The position numbers and the translations under genes are program-made. Shown piece after piece: positions 50,241 through 60,055 of a stretch of DNA of 64,000 bases (positions within the stretch are counted from its first letter, which is position 1; each line of letters opens with the position of its first letter). This DNA is from Collinsella aerofaciens (GTDB lineage Bacteria; Actinomycetota; Coriobacteriia; Coriobacteriales; Coriobacteriaceae), in assembly GCF_902364945.1 (NCBI RefSeq), contig NZ_CABJFS010000012.1:3511-67510 (forward strand), written 5' to 3'. Below the pieces are notes generated by a model that ran no database searches, had not been told where the DNA came from, and worked only from the letters and a program-made list of their open reading frames with translations.

Positions 50241-51641
50241 TTACTTACGGACTAGTCTGGCGCAGAAGTGGCCGTCGTAGGAGTCAGCGTTTACCGGCAC
50301 GCTTTGGAAGAGGCCACGGTCGTTTTGACGGACGGCTACTAGCTTCTTGGCCTGCTCGAAATCGGGCAGTTGCAGGATCTGCGCCTCGGAGAGCGGCTCC
50401 AGGCTAAAACCGGTACCCTCGGGAGAGTTTAGGAAAGCATCCACGACCTGCGTGTTCTCTTCGTCAAAGACCGAGCACGTCGCATAGATGAGCTCGCCGC
50501 CAGTAGCCACGCGCGCGGCAGCCTCTTTGAGCATCGTCAGCTGCAGTTTGGGCAGCTCAACCGTCACATCCTTTTCGGTCAGACGCCACGGAATCTCGGG
50601 ATGACGGCGCATAGTGCCGGTGCCAGAGCACGGCGCGTCGATAAAGACCGTGTCGAACTTAACCGGCTCGCCAAGCATGGCATCAAATGATGTGAGCACC
50701 TCATCAAGCTCGCAAGCATCACCCGAAACCGTACGAACGCCCTGAATGCCGGCCTTATGCAGGCGAGCGAGATTCAGATCGCACTTGCGATCATGCAGAT
50801 CGAGCGCCGTATGCTGACGCTCATAGCCCGCACGCTTGGCCTGGCACATCATCACATAGGTCTTGGTGCCACGACCAGCACCAATCTCAAGGCAGCTACC
50901 AGGGCGCGTGGCAGCTGTGGCGATAAGTTGCGCGTTGAGATCAGATGCCACCGCGGCAGCACGCTCAAACACACCCGAAGCAACGGTAACCTGGGCATCA
51001 ACCGGGGCATGGCAGCCCGGGAACACGGGTGCCACAAGCTGCGAAATATACGGATCGAGCTTAGTCGCAAAGGCGTTCTCATGCAGGGCCAGCGGCGCGG
51101 GGGCCAGATTGCCGGCAAAGTTAAGCGCACCCTCGGGCGTGTCAAACGACGCCATAATGCGAGCGCACAGCCAGCGAGGAAGACCCATAAGGCGCGACAG
51201 ACGAACCAAGCGTCGCTCGGACTCATCCATGTCGGATGCCGTGGCAAAGTCCTCAACATTGTCCGCAACCTTATGCAGTACAGCATTGGCCAAGCCGGCG
51301 GCGGACTTAGCACCGCAACGAACCAATTCAACACCCTGACTTACGGCAACACGGCCCGGCGTATGCAGGTAGAGCATCTCGAAGGCCGAGATACGAAGCG
51401 CCATGCGAACGCGCGGCGCAACCTTTTTGGGCTTGTCGAGAAACTGATCGAGCAGCTCGTCCAAAACACCCTGCGTGGCGGCAACACCGAGCGCCAAGCG
51501 AGCGGCAAACGCAGAATCGCGCTGGTCAATGGCCTTGGCGGAAGCACGGGAAGACAACACGTCGCGCGCATACATGCCACGGCGATCGGCCTCCATCAGC
51601 ACATCGAGCGCAAGCTTGCGCGCGGGAGACAGCTTGCTCAT
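50241..51641 (-). CDS. rsmB: 16S rRNA (cytosine-967-C5)-methyltransferase
   Basis: The start at 51641 overlaps the fmt stop (ATGA). The N-terminal ~150 residues are NusB-like (KLALDVLMEADRRGMYARDV, RMALRISAFEMLYL). The methyltransferase follows: CLEIGAGRGTKT (SAM), DAPCSGTGTMRRHPEI (~336) and IYATCSVFDEEN (~386) with the two catalytic cysteines. It methylates C967 of 16S rRNA. Operon priA-def-fmt-rsmB. Confidence 0.9.
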   Translation of the reverse strand: MSKLSPARKLALDVLMEADRRGMYARDVLSSRASAKAIDQRDSAFAARLALGVAATQGVLDELLDQFLDKPKKVAPRVRMALRISAFEMLYLHTPGRVAVSQGVELVRCGAKSAAGLANAVLHKVADNVEDFATASDMDESERRLVRLSRLMGLPRWLCARIMASFDTPEGALNFAGNLAPAPLALHENAFATKLDPYISQLVAPVFPGCHAPVDAQVTVASGVFERAAAVASDLNAQLIATAATRPGSCLEIGAGRGTKTYVMMCQAKRAGYERQHTALDLHDRKCDLNLARLHKAGIQGVRTVSGDACELDEVLTSFDAMLGEPVKFDTVFIDAPCSGTGTMRRHPEIPWRLTEKDVTVELPKLQLTMLKEAAARVATGGELIYATCSVFDEENTQVVDAFLNSPEGTGFSLEPLSEAQILQLPDFEQAKKLVAVRQNDRGLFQSVPVNADSYDGHFCARLVRK

Positions 51642-52558
51642 GACAAAACACCCCACGAAAGATCGGCACCCTGCAGGCCAGCAGCCCAAGCAGAAGCGAC
51701 CATAGCACGCTTGCCATCAGGCTTAACCTCGAGCAACTCAACCGAGCCATCGGAAAGGCCAAGGTAAACACGCTTAGCCTGAACGAGAACCTGACCCTCG
51801 CCAAGCGACACATCAGCCGGCGAAGCATCGAGCACGCGCACGGTCTTGCCGGCAATCACGCAACGAGCAGGCGCGGTATCGGATGAGGCCAGCACATGAC
51901 GCACGCAATCAAGCGCCGACATTTGCGGATCCAAGCGCATCTCCTGCTTAGAAATCTTGGCAGCATGGGTAACGAGCGCCTCGTCCTGTTCGATCCACAC
52001 GGCGATGCCATCGGCAAGAGAAGGAAGCATATCGGCAAGCAGTTTGCCGCCGAGCTCAGCGAGCTCCATAGTCAGCGCCTCGGCATGCTTACCGGCAACC
52101 GAGGTCGAGGCCTGCGCACAATAGGCGCCGGTATCCACGCCATGCCCAATGCGCATAATAGAAACGCCGGCGACCTCGTCACCAGCAAGAATGGCACGCT
52201 GAATAGGAGCAGCCCCACGCCAACGAGGCAGCAGCGAAGCATGAACATTCACAATACCAAGCGGCGCCATATGCAGCACCTCATCGGGCAAAATGCAGCC
52301 ATAAGCAGCTACACAGAAAATGTCAGCCCGGGCAGCCTGAAGTGCCTCAACAACCTCAGGCGTCATACGATTTGCCTCAACAACCGGCAACCCCAGCTCA
52401 AGCGCCTTAGCCTTAACAGGAGACGGCTCAAGCTTCTTACCACGCCCACGAACAGCATCGGGACGAGTAACAACAAGCGCAATCTCATTCCCAGCCTCCA
52501 CAAGCGAAGTCAGCGAAGGCACAGCAAAATCAGGCGTACCCATAAACACAATACGCAT
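51638..52558 (-). CDS. fmt: Methionyl-tRNA formyltransferase
   Basis: I use the ATG at 52558 (GGAG 9 nt upstream) giving MRIVFMGTPDFAVPSL. Motifs: VVTRPDAVRGRGKKLEPSPV, SLLPRWRGAAPIQRAIL (the formyl-THF site) and a C-terminal OB-like domain. It formylates initiator Met-tRNA; def, 327 nt upstream, later removes the formyl group. Length 306 aa is normal. Confidence 0.92.
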   Translation of the reverse strand: MRIVFMGTPDFAVPSLTSLVEAGNEIALVVTRPDAVRGRGKKLEPSPVKAKALELGLPVVEANRMTPEVVEALQAARADIFCVAAYGCILPDEVLHMAPLGIVNVHASLLPRWRGAAPIQRAILAGDEVAGVSIMRIGHGVDTGAYCAQASTSVAGKHAEALTMELAELGGKLLADMLPSLADGIAVWIEQDEALVTHAAKISKQEMRLDPQMSALDCVRHVLASSDTAPARCVIAGKTVRVLDASPADVSLGEGQVLVQAKRVYLGLSDGSVELLEVKPDGKRAMVASAWAAGLQGADLSWGVLS

Positions 52559-52775
52559 AAAGGACATCTCCCCTCAACCAAAGCCGAGACGGCTACAAAG
52601 AGCAGCGGAAAGCCAAATCACCAGCCCATCCGCAATAACATTTCAACAAGAACAAATATACCCAAAACCAAAGAAAGAGCCGCAATAAAAGCAGCTCTTT
52701 CAGCAAAGCACCCATCAGCGAAGACGCCCATCCCTGGCCCGACGGCACCCGGGCGAACCGAGCCAGAACAACGCA

Positions 52776-52877
52776 GTCCCCGGTGCTGAGCGCCCACATA
52801 TCGTCCCGCGCGCAGTTTCGCAGCAAAGCGAGAATGTTTGAGCACGGGATGATATGTGGGCGCTCAGCACCGGGGAC
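52776..52877. repeat. Very long palindrome between def and fmt
   Basis: Arms 52776-52802 and 52851-52877 are perfect 27-bp complements, beginning GTCCCCGGTGCTGAGC. Pairing continues inward to 33 bp with one mismatch, leaving a ~36-nt loop with further short pairing. It ends GGGGACGGTGG next to the def stop. It would form a highly stable mRNA hairpin inside the def-fmt operon. The rest of 52559-52775 holds no convincing gene. Confidence 0.75.
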
Positions 52878-52885
52878 GGTGGGGC

Positions 52886-53422
52886 CTACTCCGTCTCGCC
52901 CGGTCGAGCGCCGCGGGCCAGGGCGTCCTGGTACTCCTTGACGGCCTTGAGCCTCTGCATGGGCTTAAGGCGCTCGAACATGGTGTTGCCGTGCAGGTGG
53001 TCGATCTCGTGCTGCAGGCACACGCAGAACAGATCGCCCGAGGCCTCATAACGAATCAGGTTGGCGTCCAGATCATACGCCTCGACGACGACATGGTCGG
53101 GACGCTCAATCTCGCAGCTAATCCCGGGGATAGACAGGCAGCCCTCGCTAAACGGCACCAAATGGTCACTCTGCTCAACAATGACAGGGTTGATGAGCAC
53201 GTACGGGTCGTAGTCGTTCTTGTCGCTGTAGTCGCAGTCGATGGTGACGAGCTGAATAAGCTCGCCGATCTGCGGAGCAGCCAGGCCGCAACCGCCGTTG
53301 TCGAACATCATCTTCTTCATCTTCTCGGCAAGCGCCTCGATCGCTGGGGTGATCTCCTCGATCACGGCGCACTCCTGACGCAGGCGAGGGTCGGGCGACA
53401 GTACGATTCCGTTGGCTTCCAT
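52886..53422 (-). CDS. def: Peptide deformylase
   Basis: The ATG at 53422 is 6 nt after GAAAGG. The three metal-site motifs are present: GCGLAAPQIG (~45-54), EGCLSIPG (~90-97) and CLQHEIDHLHG (~135-145), with the HExxH variant HEIDH. It removes the formyl group from new proteins. Lies 18 nt after priA and before fmt. Confidence 0.93.
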   Translation of the reverse strand: MEANGIVLSPDPRLRQECAVIEEITPAIEALAEKMKKMMFDNGGCGLAAPQIGELIQLVTIDCDYSDKNDYDPYVLINPVIVEQSDHLVPFSEGCLSIPGISCEIERPDHVVVEAYDLDANLIRYEASGDLFCVCLQHEIDHLHGNTMFERLKPMQRLKAVKEYQDALARGARPGETE

Positions 53423-53440
53423 GGCCATCCTTTCGGGTTG

Positions 53441-55894
53441 TTACATCAAATCATAGGCATCGACGTCAACGCTCACGCTCACGCCGCGCACAGAGCCCAC
53501 CTCTTTGAGGCAGGCGTCGATATCATCAGAGACATGGTACCCCACGGGCGACTTCACAAGCAGATGGAAGCGGTAACGGTCCTTGGCTCTCTCGATTACA
53601 CACGAAGCCGGGCCCAGCACCTGCGGCATGGCACCCCCCGCCCTCAAAAAGTCGGGCGCCGCGGCATGCCAGCGGCGCTTAAGAAGCTTTGCAATGCGCC
53701 CAATGTAGTCCTGCGCGTCATCCGCGTTCGTCGACCACACCAAAATGTTGACCAGGCGCACAAAGGGCGGATACAGCGCGTCGCGCCGCTGGTCAAGGTC
53801 GTAGTCGGTAAAGATAGAACGGTCGTGCTCGGCGACGGCGCGAATGATCGGATCCTCGGGCAGATAGGTCTGGATGATGACCTCGCCGGGACGATCGCCG
53901 CGGCCGGCGCGGCCCGCCACCTGCTCCAGCAGATCGTAGGCGCGCTCCCCTGCGCGGAAGTCCGGCAGCTTGAGGGCGAAGTCGGCATTGACCACGCCCA
54001 CGAGCGTGACCTCGGGAAAATCGAGACCTTTAGCGATCATCTGGGTACCCAGCAACACGGCGCAATCCGCCGCATCGAACTGCTCGAGCAGCTTTTTGTG
54101 CGCATCCTTGCCACGCGTGGAATCGGCATCCATGCGAATGATGGCAACGTCCTCGGGAAGCAACTGGTGCAGAGCGTCCTCGATCTGCTGCGTGCCCAGC
54201 CCCATTTTTGCCAGGTAGCGACTGCCACATTTGGGGCAGCGACTCGTGGGCGCGGGATACGGCTGCACGCGCCAGGAGGATCCGCATGTGTGACATTGCA
54301 GCGTGTGTGTGCGCTCGTGATACGTAAGCGCGGTGGAGCAGTGGTTGCAGGTGGGAACGCAGCCGCACTCGCGACACATCAGGAATGGCGCAAAGCCACG
54401 GCGGTTATGCAGCAACACGGCCTTCTCGCGGCGCCCGACCACACGCTCCAATCCCTCCATCAAGGGTTTTGAGAACATGGAGCGGCTGCCGTGCGAGAAC
54501 TCGCGACGCAGGTCAGCAATGCGGACCGTAGGCAGCACGGCGTGTCCGGGGCGCTCGGGCATCTCGACACGCGTCCAGGTGGCACCGTTATACATGCCGC
54601 GGCGGCAGCGGTCGAGGGCCTCGGCAGAAGGCGTGGCCGACCCCAGCACGAGCGGGCAGCGATAGCGGCGCGCCATCTCGGCTGCCACCTCGCGCGCATG
54701 GTAGCGCGGACTGGACCCCTGCTTGTAGCTGGTCTCGTGCTCCTCGTCAATGATGATGAGGCCCAGGTCGTCAAGCGGGCAAAAGAGCGCCGAACGTGCG
54801 CCGACGACCACGCGGGCCGCACCGCTGGCAACCATATCCCACTGGTCCAGGCGCTCGCCGGCCGAAAGCCGCGAATGGAACACGGCGACCGTCTCGCCAA
54901 AGCGCGAACGGAAGCGGCCGACGGTCTGGGCCGTCAGCGAAATCTCGGGCACCAGCACGCAGGCCGAGCGACCGGCTGCAAGCACGCGCTCAATGGCGGA
55001 GAGGTAAACCTCGGTTTTGCCGGAGCCGGTGACGCCGTCGACCAACACCACGTCGCCATGAGCGTCCAGACGGGCGCGCTCAATCTGCGCGAGCGCCTGT
55101 TGCTGGCCGTTGGTAAGGGAGACCGGCGCCTTGCCGCTTGCCGAGGACAGCGTGGTCTGCTCGCTGCAGCCACGCCACGCACGGCGTTCCTCCACCACCA
55201 CGACGCCGCGCTTTTTGAGCGCCTTGATGGTCGCCGACATGCTGTTATAGAGAAGGTTGAGGTCGCGCGTCGTGACCGGGCCGCACCGGAGCGCCTCGAT
55301 GAGTTGGCGCTGGCGGACCGCGGTCTTGGGCGGCGTATAGTCAAAGCCTTCGGGCGTAAGCATCACCCAACGGTTTTGGATAGGCTTGACGGCGGGGCGC
55401 TCAACCGACCATGCGCCGTCATCGCCCTTAACGACGCGCGGACTGCCGCCCGGGGGCAGGAACAGGCGCAGGCACTCGGAAAGCGTCGCGACATACTCGC
55501 GGCTCATCCAACGTGCGATGCGGGCAGCCTCGGCGGTAAAGAGGGGTTTGCTGAGGATGGCTTCGATGGTTTTAATGCGCGCGGGGTCGAGAGCATTGTA
55601 GCCCTGTAGGTCGCTCAGCTCAGGCGCAATGTCGACGATATAGCCCGCGGCCGCACGGTTACCAAAGTGGACCAGGACCGTGGATCCGATCTGCGCCTCG
55701 TTGGCAAGGGACTCAGGGATGCCGTAAGCAAACGGATCCGACAGCGCACGGGTGGGGATGTCGAGGACCACGCTCGCGTAGGCGGCAGGGGGCTCGGGCG
55801 CAGGCTTAGACTGAGCCGAGGCAGCGGCAGGCTTGGGCTTCACCGGAGCTTCCTCCGGTTCCGGTGAACCAAACAGCGACAGTTGTTGAGCCAT
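53441..55894 (-). CDS. priA: Primosomal protein N' (replication restart helicase)
   Basis: 817 aa. Walker A GVTGSGKTEVYL (~289), LVPEISLTAQTV, Walker B DEEHETSYKQG (~382), RYHAREVA, two zinc-binding pairs sets (CRECGCVPTCNHC, CHTCGSSW, CPKCGS at ~500-565) and QMIAKGLDFPEVTLVGV. It reloads the replisome at stalled forks. The N-terminus is extended by a Pro/Ala-rich linker and begins MAQQLSLFG, where QLSLF matches a beta-clamp-binding motif. First gene of the priA-def-fmt-rsmB set. Confidence 0.92.
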   Translation of the reverse strand: MAQQLSLFGSPEPEEAPVKPKPAAASAQSKPAPEPPAAYASVVLDIPTRALSDPFAYGIPESLANEAQIGSTVLVHFGNRAAAGYIVDIAPELSDLQGYNALDPARIKTIEAILSKPLFTAEAARIARWMSREYVATLSECLRLFLPPGGSPRVVKGDDGAWSVERPAVKPIQNRWVMLTPEGFDYTPPKTAVRQRQLIEALRCGPVTTRDLNLLYNSMSATIKALKKRGVVVVEERRAWRGCSEQTTLSSASGKAPVSLTNGQQQALAQIERARLDAHGDVVLVDGVTGSGKTEVYLSAIERVLAAGRSACVLVPEISLTAQTVGRFRSRFGETVAVFHSRLSAGERLDQWDMVASGAARVVVGARSALFCPLDDLGLIIIDEEHETSYKQGSSPRYHAREVAAEMARRYRCPLVLGSATPSAEALDRCRRGMYNGATWTRVEMPERPGHAVLPTVRIADLRREFSHGSRSMFSKPLMEGLERVVGRREKAVLLHNRRGFAPFLMCRECGCVPTCNHCSTALTYHERTHTLQCHTCGSSWRVQPYPAPTSRCPKCGSRYLAKMGLGTQQIEDALHQLLPEDVAIIRMDADSTRGKDAHKKLLEQFDAADCAVLLGTQMIAKGLDFPEVTLVGVVNADFALKLPDFRAGERAYDLLEQVAGRAGRGDRPGEVIIQTYLPEDPIIRAVAEHDRSIFTDYDLDQRRDALYPPFVRLVNILVWSTNADDAQDYIGRIAKLLKRRWHAAAPDFLRAGGAMPQVLGPASCVIERAKDRYRFHLLVKSPVGYHVSDDIDACLKEVGSVRGVSVSVDVDAYDLM

Positions 55895-55926
55895 ACACCA
55901 CCTCTAACGAACGGACCTGAAAGGGG

Positions 55927-56028
55927 TGGGACAAAATAATCAGTGGTTTTTGTCCCATGGCCGATACGAGTGTCGAGCTTGTTGCGTCACTCGAACATGG
56001 GACAAACACTACTGATTATTTTGTCCCA
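55927..56028. repeat. Nested long palindrome between gltX and priA
   Basis: Outer arms TGGGACAAAATAATCAGT (55927-55944) and 56011-56028 are perfect 18-bp complements. Inner arms TTTGTCCCATG (55949-55959) and CATGGGACAAA (55996-56006) and a core CGAGTG/CACTCG also pair. The unit GGGACAAA thus occurs four times, twice in each direction. May serve as a terminator of gltX, or be a mobile palindromic repeat. Confidence 0.7.
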
Positions 56029-56104
56029 GCAACCCACTCATCGGTACAGAAACAAGAGCCCCGCTCGGGGGAACGGGGCTCGGATACATGCGTTTACGCG
56101 TCTA

Positions 56105-57580
56105 CTACAGCGCCATCGTGCGGGCGCGGTCGATGCGTGCCAGGCAGTCGTCGCGGCCGACGAGCGCCATGGTCTCGCCCAGCGGGGGGCTCACCATGTT
56201 GCCGCAGACGGCGACGCGCACGGCCTGGAATACCACGCGCTTCTTGAGGTCCATCTGCTCGGGCAGCGGCTCAAGCGCGGCGTCGATGGCCTCGGCAGTC
56301 CACTCGTCCACGCCCTCGAGCGCGGCCTTGGCGGCGTCCAGAATGGAACCCATACCCTCCTTGGCCAGGCCCTTGTTAACGGATTTCTCGTCATACTCGA
56401 GCGTCTCGGCCGTAGCAAAGATGGGAGCGGCGACGGTCACGGCGTCGGCCGGCATCTTGGTGCGCGGCTTGACGATGGCGGCAAGCGCATCAATCCAGTC
56501 CTCGCCGTACTCGACGTTGCCCTCGATGAGGCCTGCCTCGTGCAGTTCGGGGACCATGATTTCATCGGCAAACTGCGCGTCGGACATGCCGTTGATGTAC
56601 TCGGCATTGACCCAATCGAGCTTCTTGGGATCGAAGGTCGCCGGGTTCTTGGAGATGCGGTCGAGCGAGAACTTGCTGGCCAGGACATCGCGCGGGATGA
56701 TCGTGGTCTCGCCGTCGAGCGACCAGCCAAGCAGCGCCAGGTAGTTGACGAAGGCGTCGGAAAGGTAACCGGCGTCGCGGTACTCCTCCACCGAAGTTGC
56801 GCCGTGGCGCTTGGAGAGCTTCTTGCCGTCGGCACCCAAGATCATGGAGATGTGGGCGAACGTAGGCACGGGCGCGCCGAGGGCCTCGTAGACCATGACC
56901 TGGCGCGGGGTGTTGGACAGGTGGTCGTCGCCGCGGATGACATGGGTGATCTTCATCATGGCGTCGTCGACGACGGTCGCGAAGTTATACGTAGGCGTGC
57001 CGTCGGAGCGGAAGATGACGAAGTCGTCGAGCTCCTTGGCGTCGAAGGTCACCTCGCCGTGGACGGCGTCGTGGATGACGACGTCGCCGCGATCCTCGGG
57101 CACCTTGATGCGCAGAACGTAGGACTCGCCGGCTTCGATGCGGCGGCGGGCCTCCTCGGGATCAAGATCGCGGCAACGGCGCTGATAGCCCTGGAAGGGG
57201 TCCTTGCGCTCCTGCGCGGCCTTGCGGTCGGCGTCGAGCTGCTCCTTGGTGCAGAAGCAGGGATAGGCCTTGCCCTCGTCCCAAAGCTTCTGGGCGGCCT
57301 GCTTGTACAGGTCCAGGCGCTCGGTCTGGGCGTAGGGGCCAAAGTCGCCGCCCACCTCGGGACCCTCGTCCCAGTCCAGGCCCAGCCAACGCATGGCGCG
57401 CAGGATGATCTGCGTGTTCTCGTCGGTGGAGCGGGTGGGGTCGGTGTCGTCGATGCGCAGGATGAACGTGCCGCCGTTAGCGCGGGCGAAAGCCCAGTTA
57501 TAGATAGCGGTGCGGGCGCCGCCGATGTGCAGCTTGCCCGTCGGTGAGGGTGCAAAGCGGACGCGAACGTCTGATGCCAT
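56105..57580 (-). CDS. gltX: Glutamate--tRNA ligase
   Basis: The ATG at 57580 follows GAGGAG and begins MASDVRVRFAPSPTGKLHIGG, with the HIGH-type HIGG loop. KKLSKRHGA (~253) is the KMSKS loop. The zinc-site region and C-terminal anticodon domain are of normal length (491 aa). Charges tRNA-Glu. Confidence 0.93.
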   Translation of the reverse strand: MASDVRVRFAPSPTGKLHIGGARTAIYNWAFARANGGTFILRIDDTDPTRSTDENTQIILRAMRWLGLDWDEGPEVGGDFGPYAQTERLDLYKQAAQKLWDEGKAYPCFCTKEQLDADRKAAQERKDPFQGYQRRCRDLDPEEARRRIEAGESYVLRIKVPEDRGDVVIHDAVHGEVTFDAKELDDFVIFRSDGTPTYNFATVVDDAMMKITHVIRGDDHLSNTPRQVMVYEALGAPVPTFAHISMILGADGKKLSKRHGATSVEEYRDAGYLSDAFVNYLALLGWSLDGETTIIPRDVLASKFSLDRISKNPATFDPKKLDWVNAEYINGMSDAQFADEIMVPELHEAGLIEGNVEYGEDWIDALAAIVKPRTKMPADAVTVAAPIFATAETLEYDEKSVNKGLAKEGMGSILDAAKAALEGVDEWTAEAIDAALEPLPEQMDLKKRVVFQAVRVAVCGNMVSPPLGETMALVGRDDCLARIDRARTMAL

Positions 57581-57660
57581 GGAAATCTCCTCGATTGCAG
57601 GATGGATGTCTAACTGCACCAGTATAAAGCAACAAAGCAACCTCCGCACAAAGGGCACCG

Positions 57661-57695
57661 ACCCACTCATTTAAGTCTGTCCCCAATGAGTAGGT
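57661..57695. repeat. Short palindrome upstream of gltX/metK
   Basis: ACCCACTCATT (57661-57671) pairs with AATGAGTAGGT (57685-57695) with one mismatch; the loop contains CTGTCCCC. Lies between the divergent gltX and metK genes. A second small stem (CGGCG/CGCCG, 57754-57776) lies in the metK leader; I recognise no riboswitch. Confidence 0.5.
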
Positions 57696-57800
57696 GCGGA
57701 AAGGGTGTGAATGTTTGATTTACGCGATATGATGAACCCTTGCATATAGAGCTCGGCGGAATGGTAACGGTCGCCGGGACACGTTTTTGAAAGGACAATC

Positions 57801-59081
<1,281 letters not shown>

Positions 59082-59138
59082 TTAGGAACCACCAAGGTCG
59101 CAACAGGCACAAGCTTTCAAAAGAAGTACCGCCCACAA

Positions 59139-59252
59139 CGGGTTGTATTTCATGCTCTTGGAAAAATTGATGGTGTTCAGCACTTTCACGCGGTAGCCGC
59201 TGCGGATAAGAAGCTGGCCCACTTCACCGATCAAGCTGCCCTTCGGGTTTTG
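59139..59252 (-). pseudogene. Fragment of a VirD4/TraG-type coupling protein
   Basis: Minus-strand codons from 59252 read QNPKGSLIGEVGQLLIRSGY and then VKVLNTINFSKSMKYNP, the N-terminal Walker A-proximal part of conjugative-element type IV coupling proteins. It is preceded by a stop codon (TGA at 59255-59253) and breaks after KYNP at ~59139, where the frame turns into unrelated sequence and stops. So only ~38 codons of a ~600-aa gene remain. It marks a deletion or junction at the metK-proximal end of the mobile element. Confidence 0.65.
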
Positions 59253-59284
59253 TCAATAAGGATAGAGAAAAAAGTAAATTATTT

Positions 59285-59551
59285 TTATGAGGTTACAACA
59301 TCGGATTGAATAAGGCGCAGTACCTTGTCGGTAAAGGTTTCCCGGCTGGTCTGGCTGAAATGGAAATAAATATCAAAGGTCGTACCGCCAACGGTCTTTA
59401 CCATATCGGGTGGCGGTACGTCCGGGGCGGGTGAAGCGTTGCCGCCCGCCATCACGGGCAGGGGGATGGCCTTGCCCTCTCTGCTGGTGCTGTCGCTCCC
59501 CTCCGGGGCGGGGATGGTGCTGGTGATCGTCATGCTGGGGTCGTAGGTCAT
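59285..59551 (-). CDS. tnpW: Transposon-encoded TnpW family protein
   Basis: The ATG at 59551 follows AAAGGAG. 88 aa: a Pro/Ser-rich N-terminus, then VGGTTFDIYFHFSQTSRETF and TDKVLRLIQSD, the conserved C-terminal part of TnpW-type proteins seen in Firmicutes conjugative transposons. Function unknown; cargo of the element. Confidence 0.7.
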   Translation of the reverse strand: MTYDPSMTITSTIPAPEGSDSTSREGKAIPLPVMAGGNASPAPDVPPPDMVKTVGGTTFDIYFHFSQTSRETFTDKVLRLIQSDVVTS

Positions 59552-59635
59552 AGGCTCTCCTTTCATCATTCATCAAAGTTAATCCACGTGAGCGCCATTT
59601 TGCCGCCCACGTTGGAGTGGGGGAAGGGGAATGTA

Positions 59636-60055
59636 TTAGTCCCCCTTTGAGGACTGTCCACAAGCCCCCTGATTGCAAGGCTTTTCAGCCTCTAAATGTC
59701 CACGCCTGCGGCGTTCTCGTTCGCTGGCAGCTTTCTTTCTCCGGCGCACATTGGCGGCGCACTCGTCACAGTATTTGCCCCGATTGGAGCGCGGCACGAA
59801 CATCGCCCCGCACTCGGCACAGGGCCGCGCCTGTCCTCGGTGGAGCAAGGCGGCACACAACCCCTTGTCTGTTGGCAGGACGGCGGCGCGGAACCATTTA
59901 CAGACCAGGGAATAGGTGATACTCTGGACGCAGACACAAGGCTCCCAGCCGTCATCAAGAGCAAGACAGTTGCCGCCGTCATAATTGCAGCAGTCATGCA
60001 CCAGCCGCCGGACGGCTCGGTACTGCTGGTAGGTCAGTCGGGGAATGCCGTTCAC
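59636..60055 (-). CDS. Cysteine-rich VLP domain protein
   Basis: The GTG start overlaps the relaxase stop (GTGA). The 139-aa protein begins with PRLTYQQYRAVRRLVHDCCN and has several Cys pairs, including CAECGAMFVPRSNRGKYCDEC, a zinc-binding pattern, and an Arg/Lys-rich tail. It is found beside MobA/MobL relaxases in gut mobilisable elements; likely an accessory DNA-binding protein. Confidence 0.75.
   Translation of the reverse strand: MNGIPRLTYQQYRAVRRLVHDCCNYDGGNCLALDDGWEPCVCVQSITYSLVCKWFRAAVLPTDKGLCAALLHRGQARPCAECGAMFVPRSNRGKYCDECAANVRRRKKAASERERRRRGHLEAEKPCNQGACGQSSKGD

Noticed and set aside
52618..52731. 37-codon hydrophobic ORF between def and fmt
   Set aside because: It has a plausible membrane segment, but no properly spaced ribosome binding site, and a second frame gives an equally hydrophobic product; not enough to call a gene.
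57671..57800. SAM riboswitch in the metK leader
   Set aside because: Only a small CGGCG/CGCCG stem is visible; I could not match any SAM riboswitch consensus.
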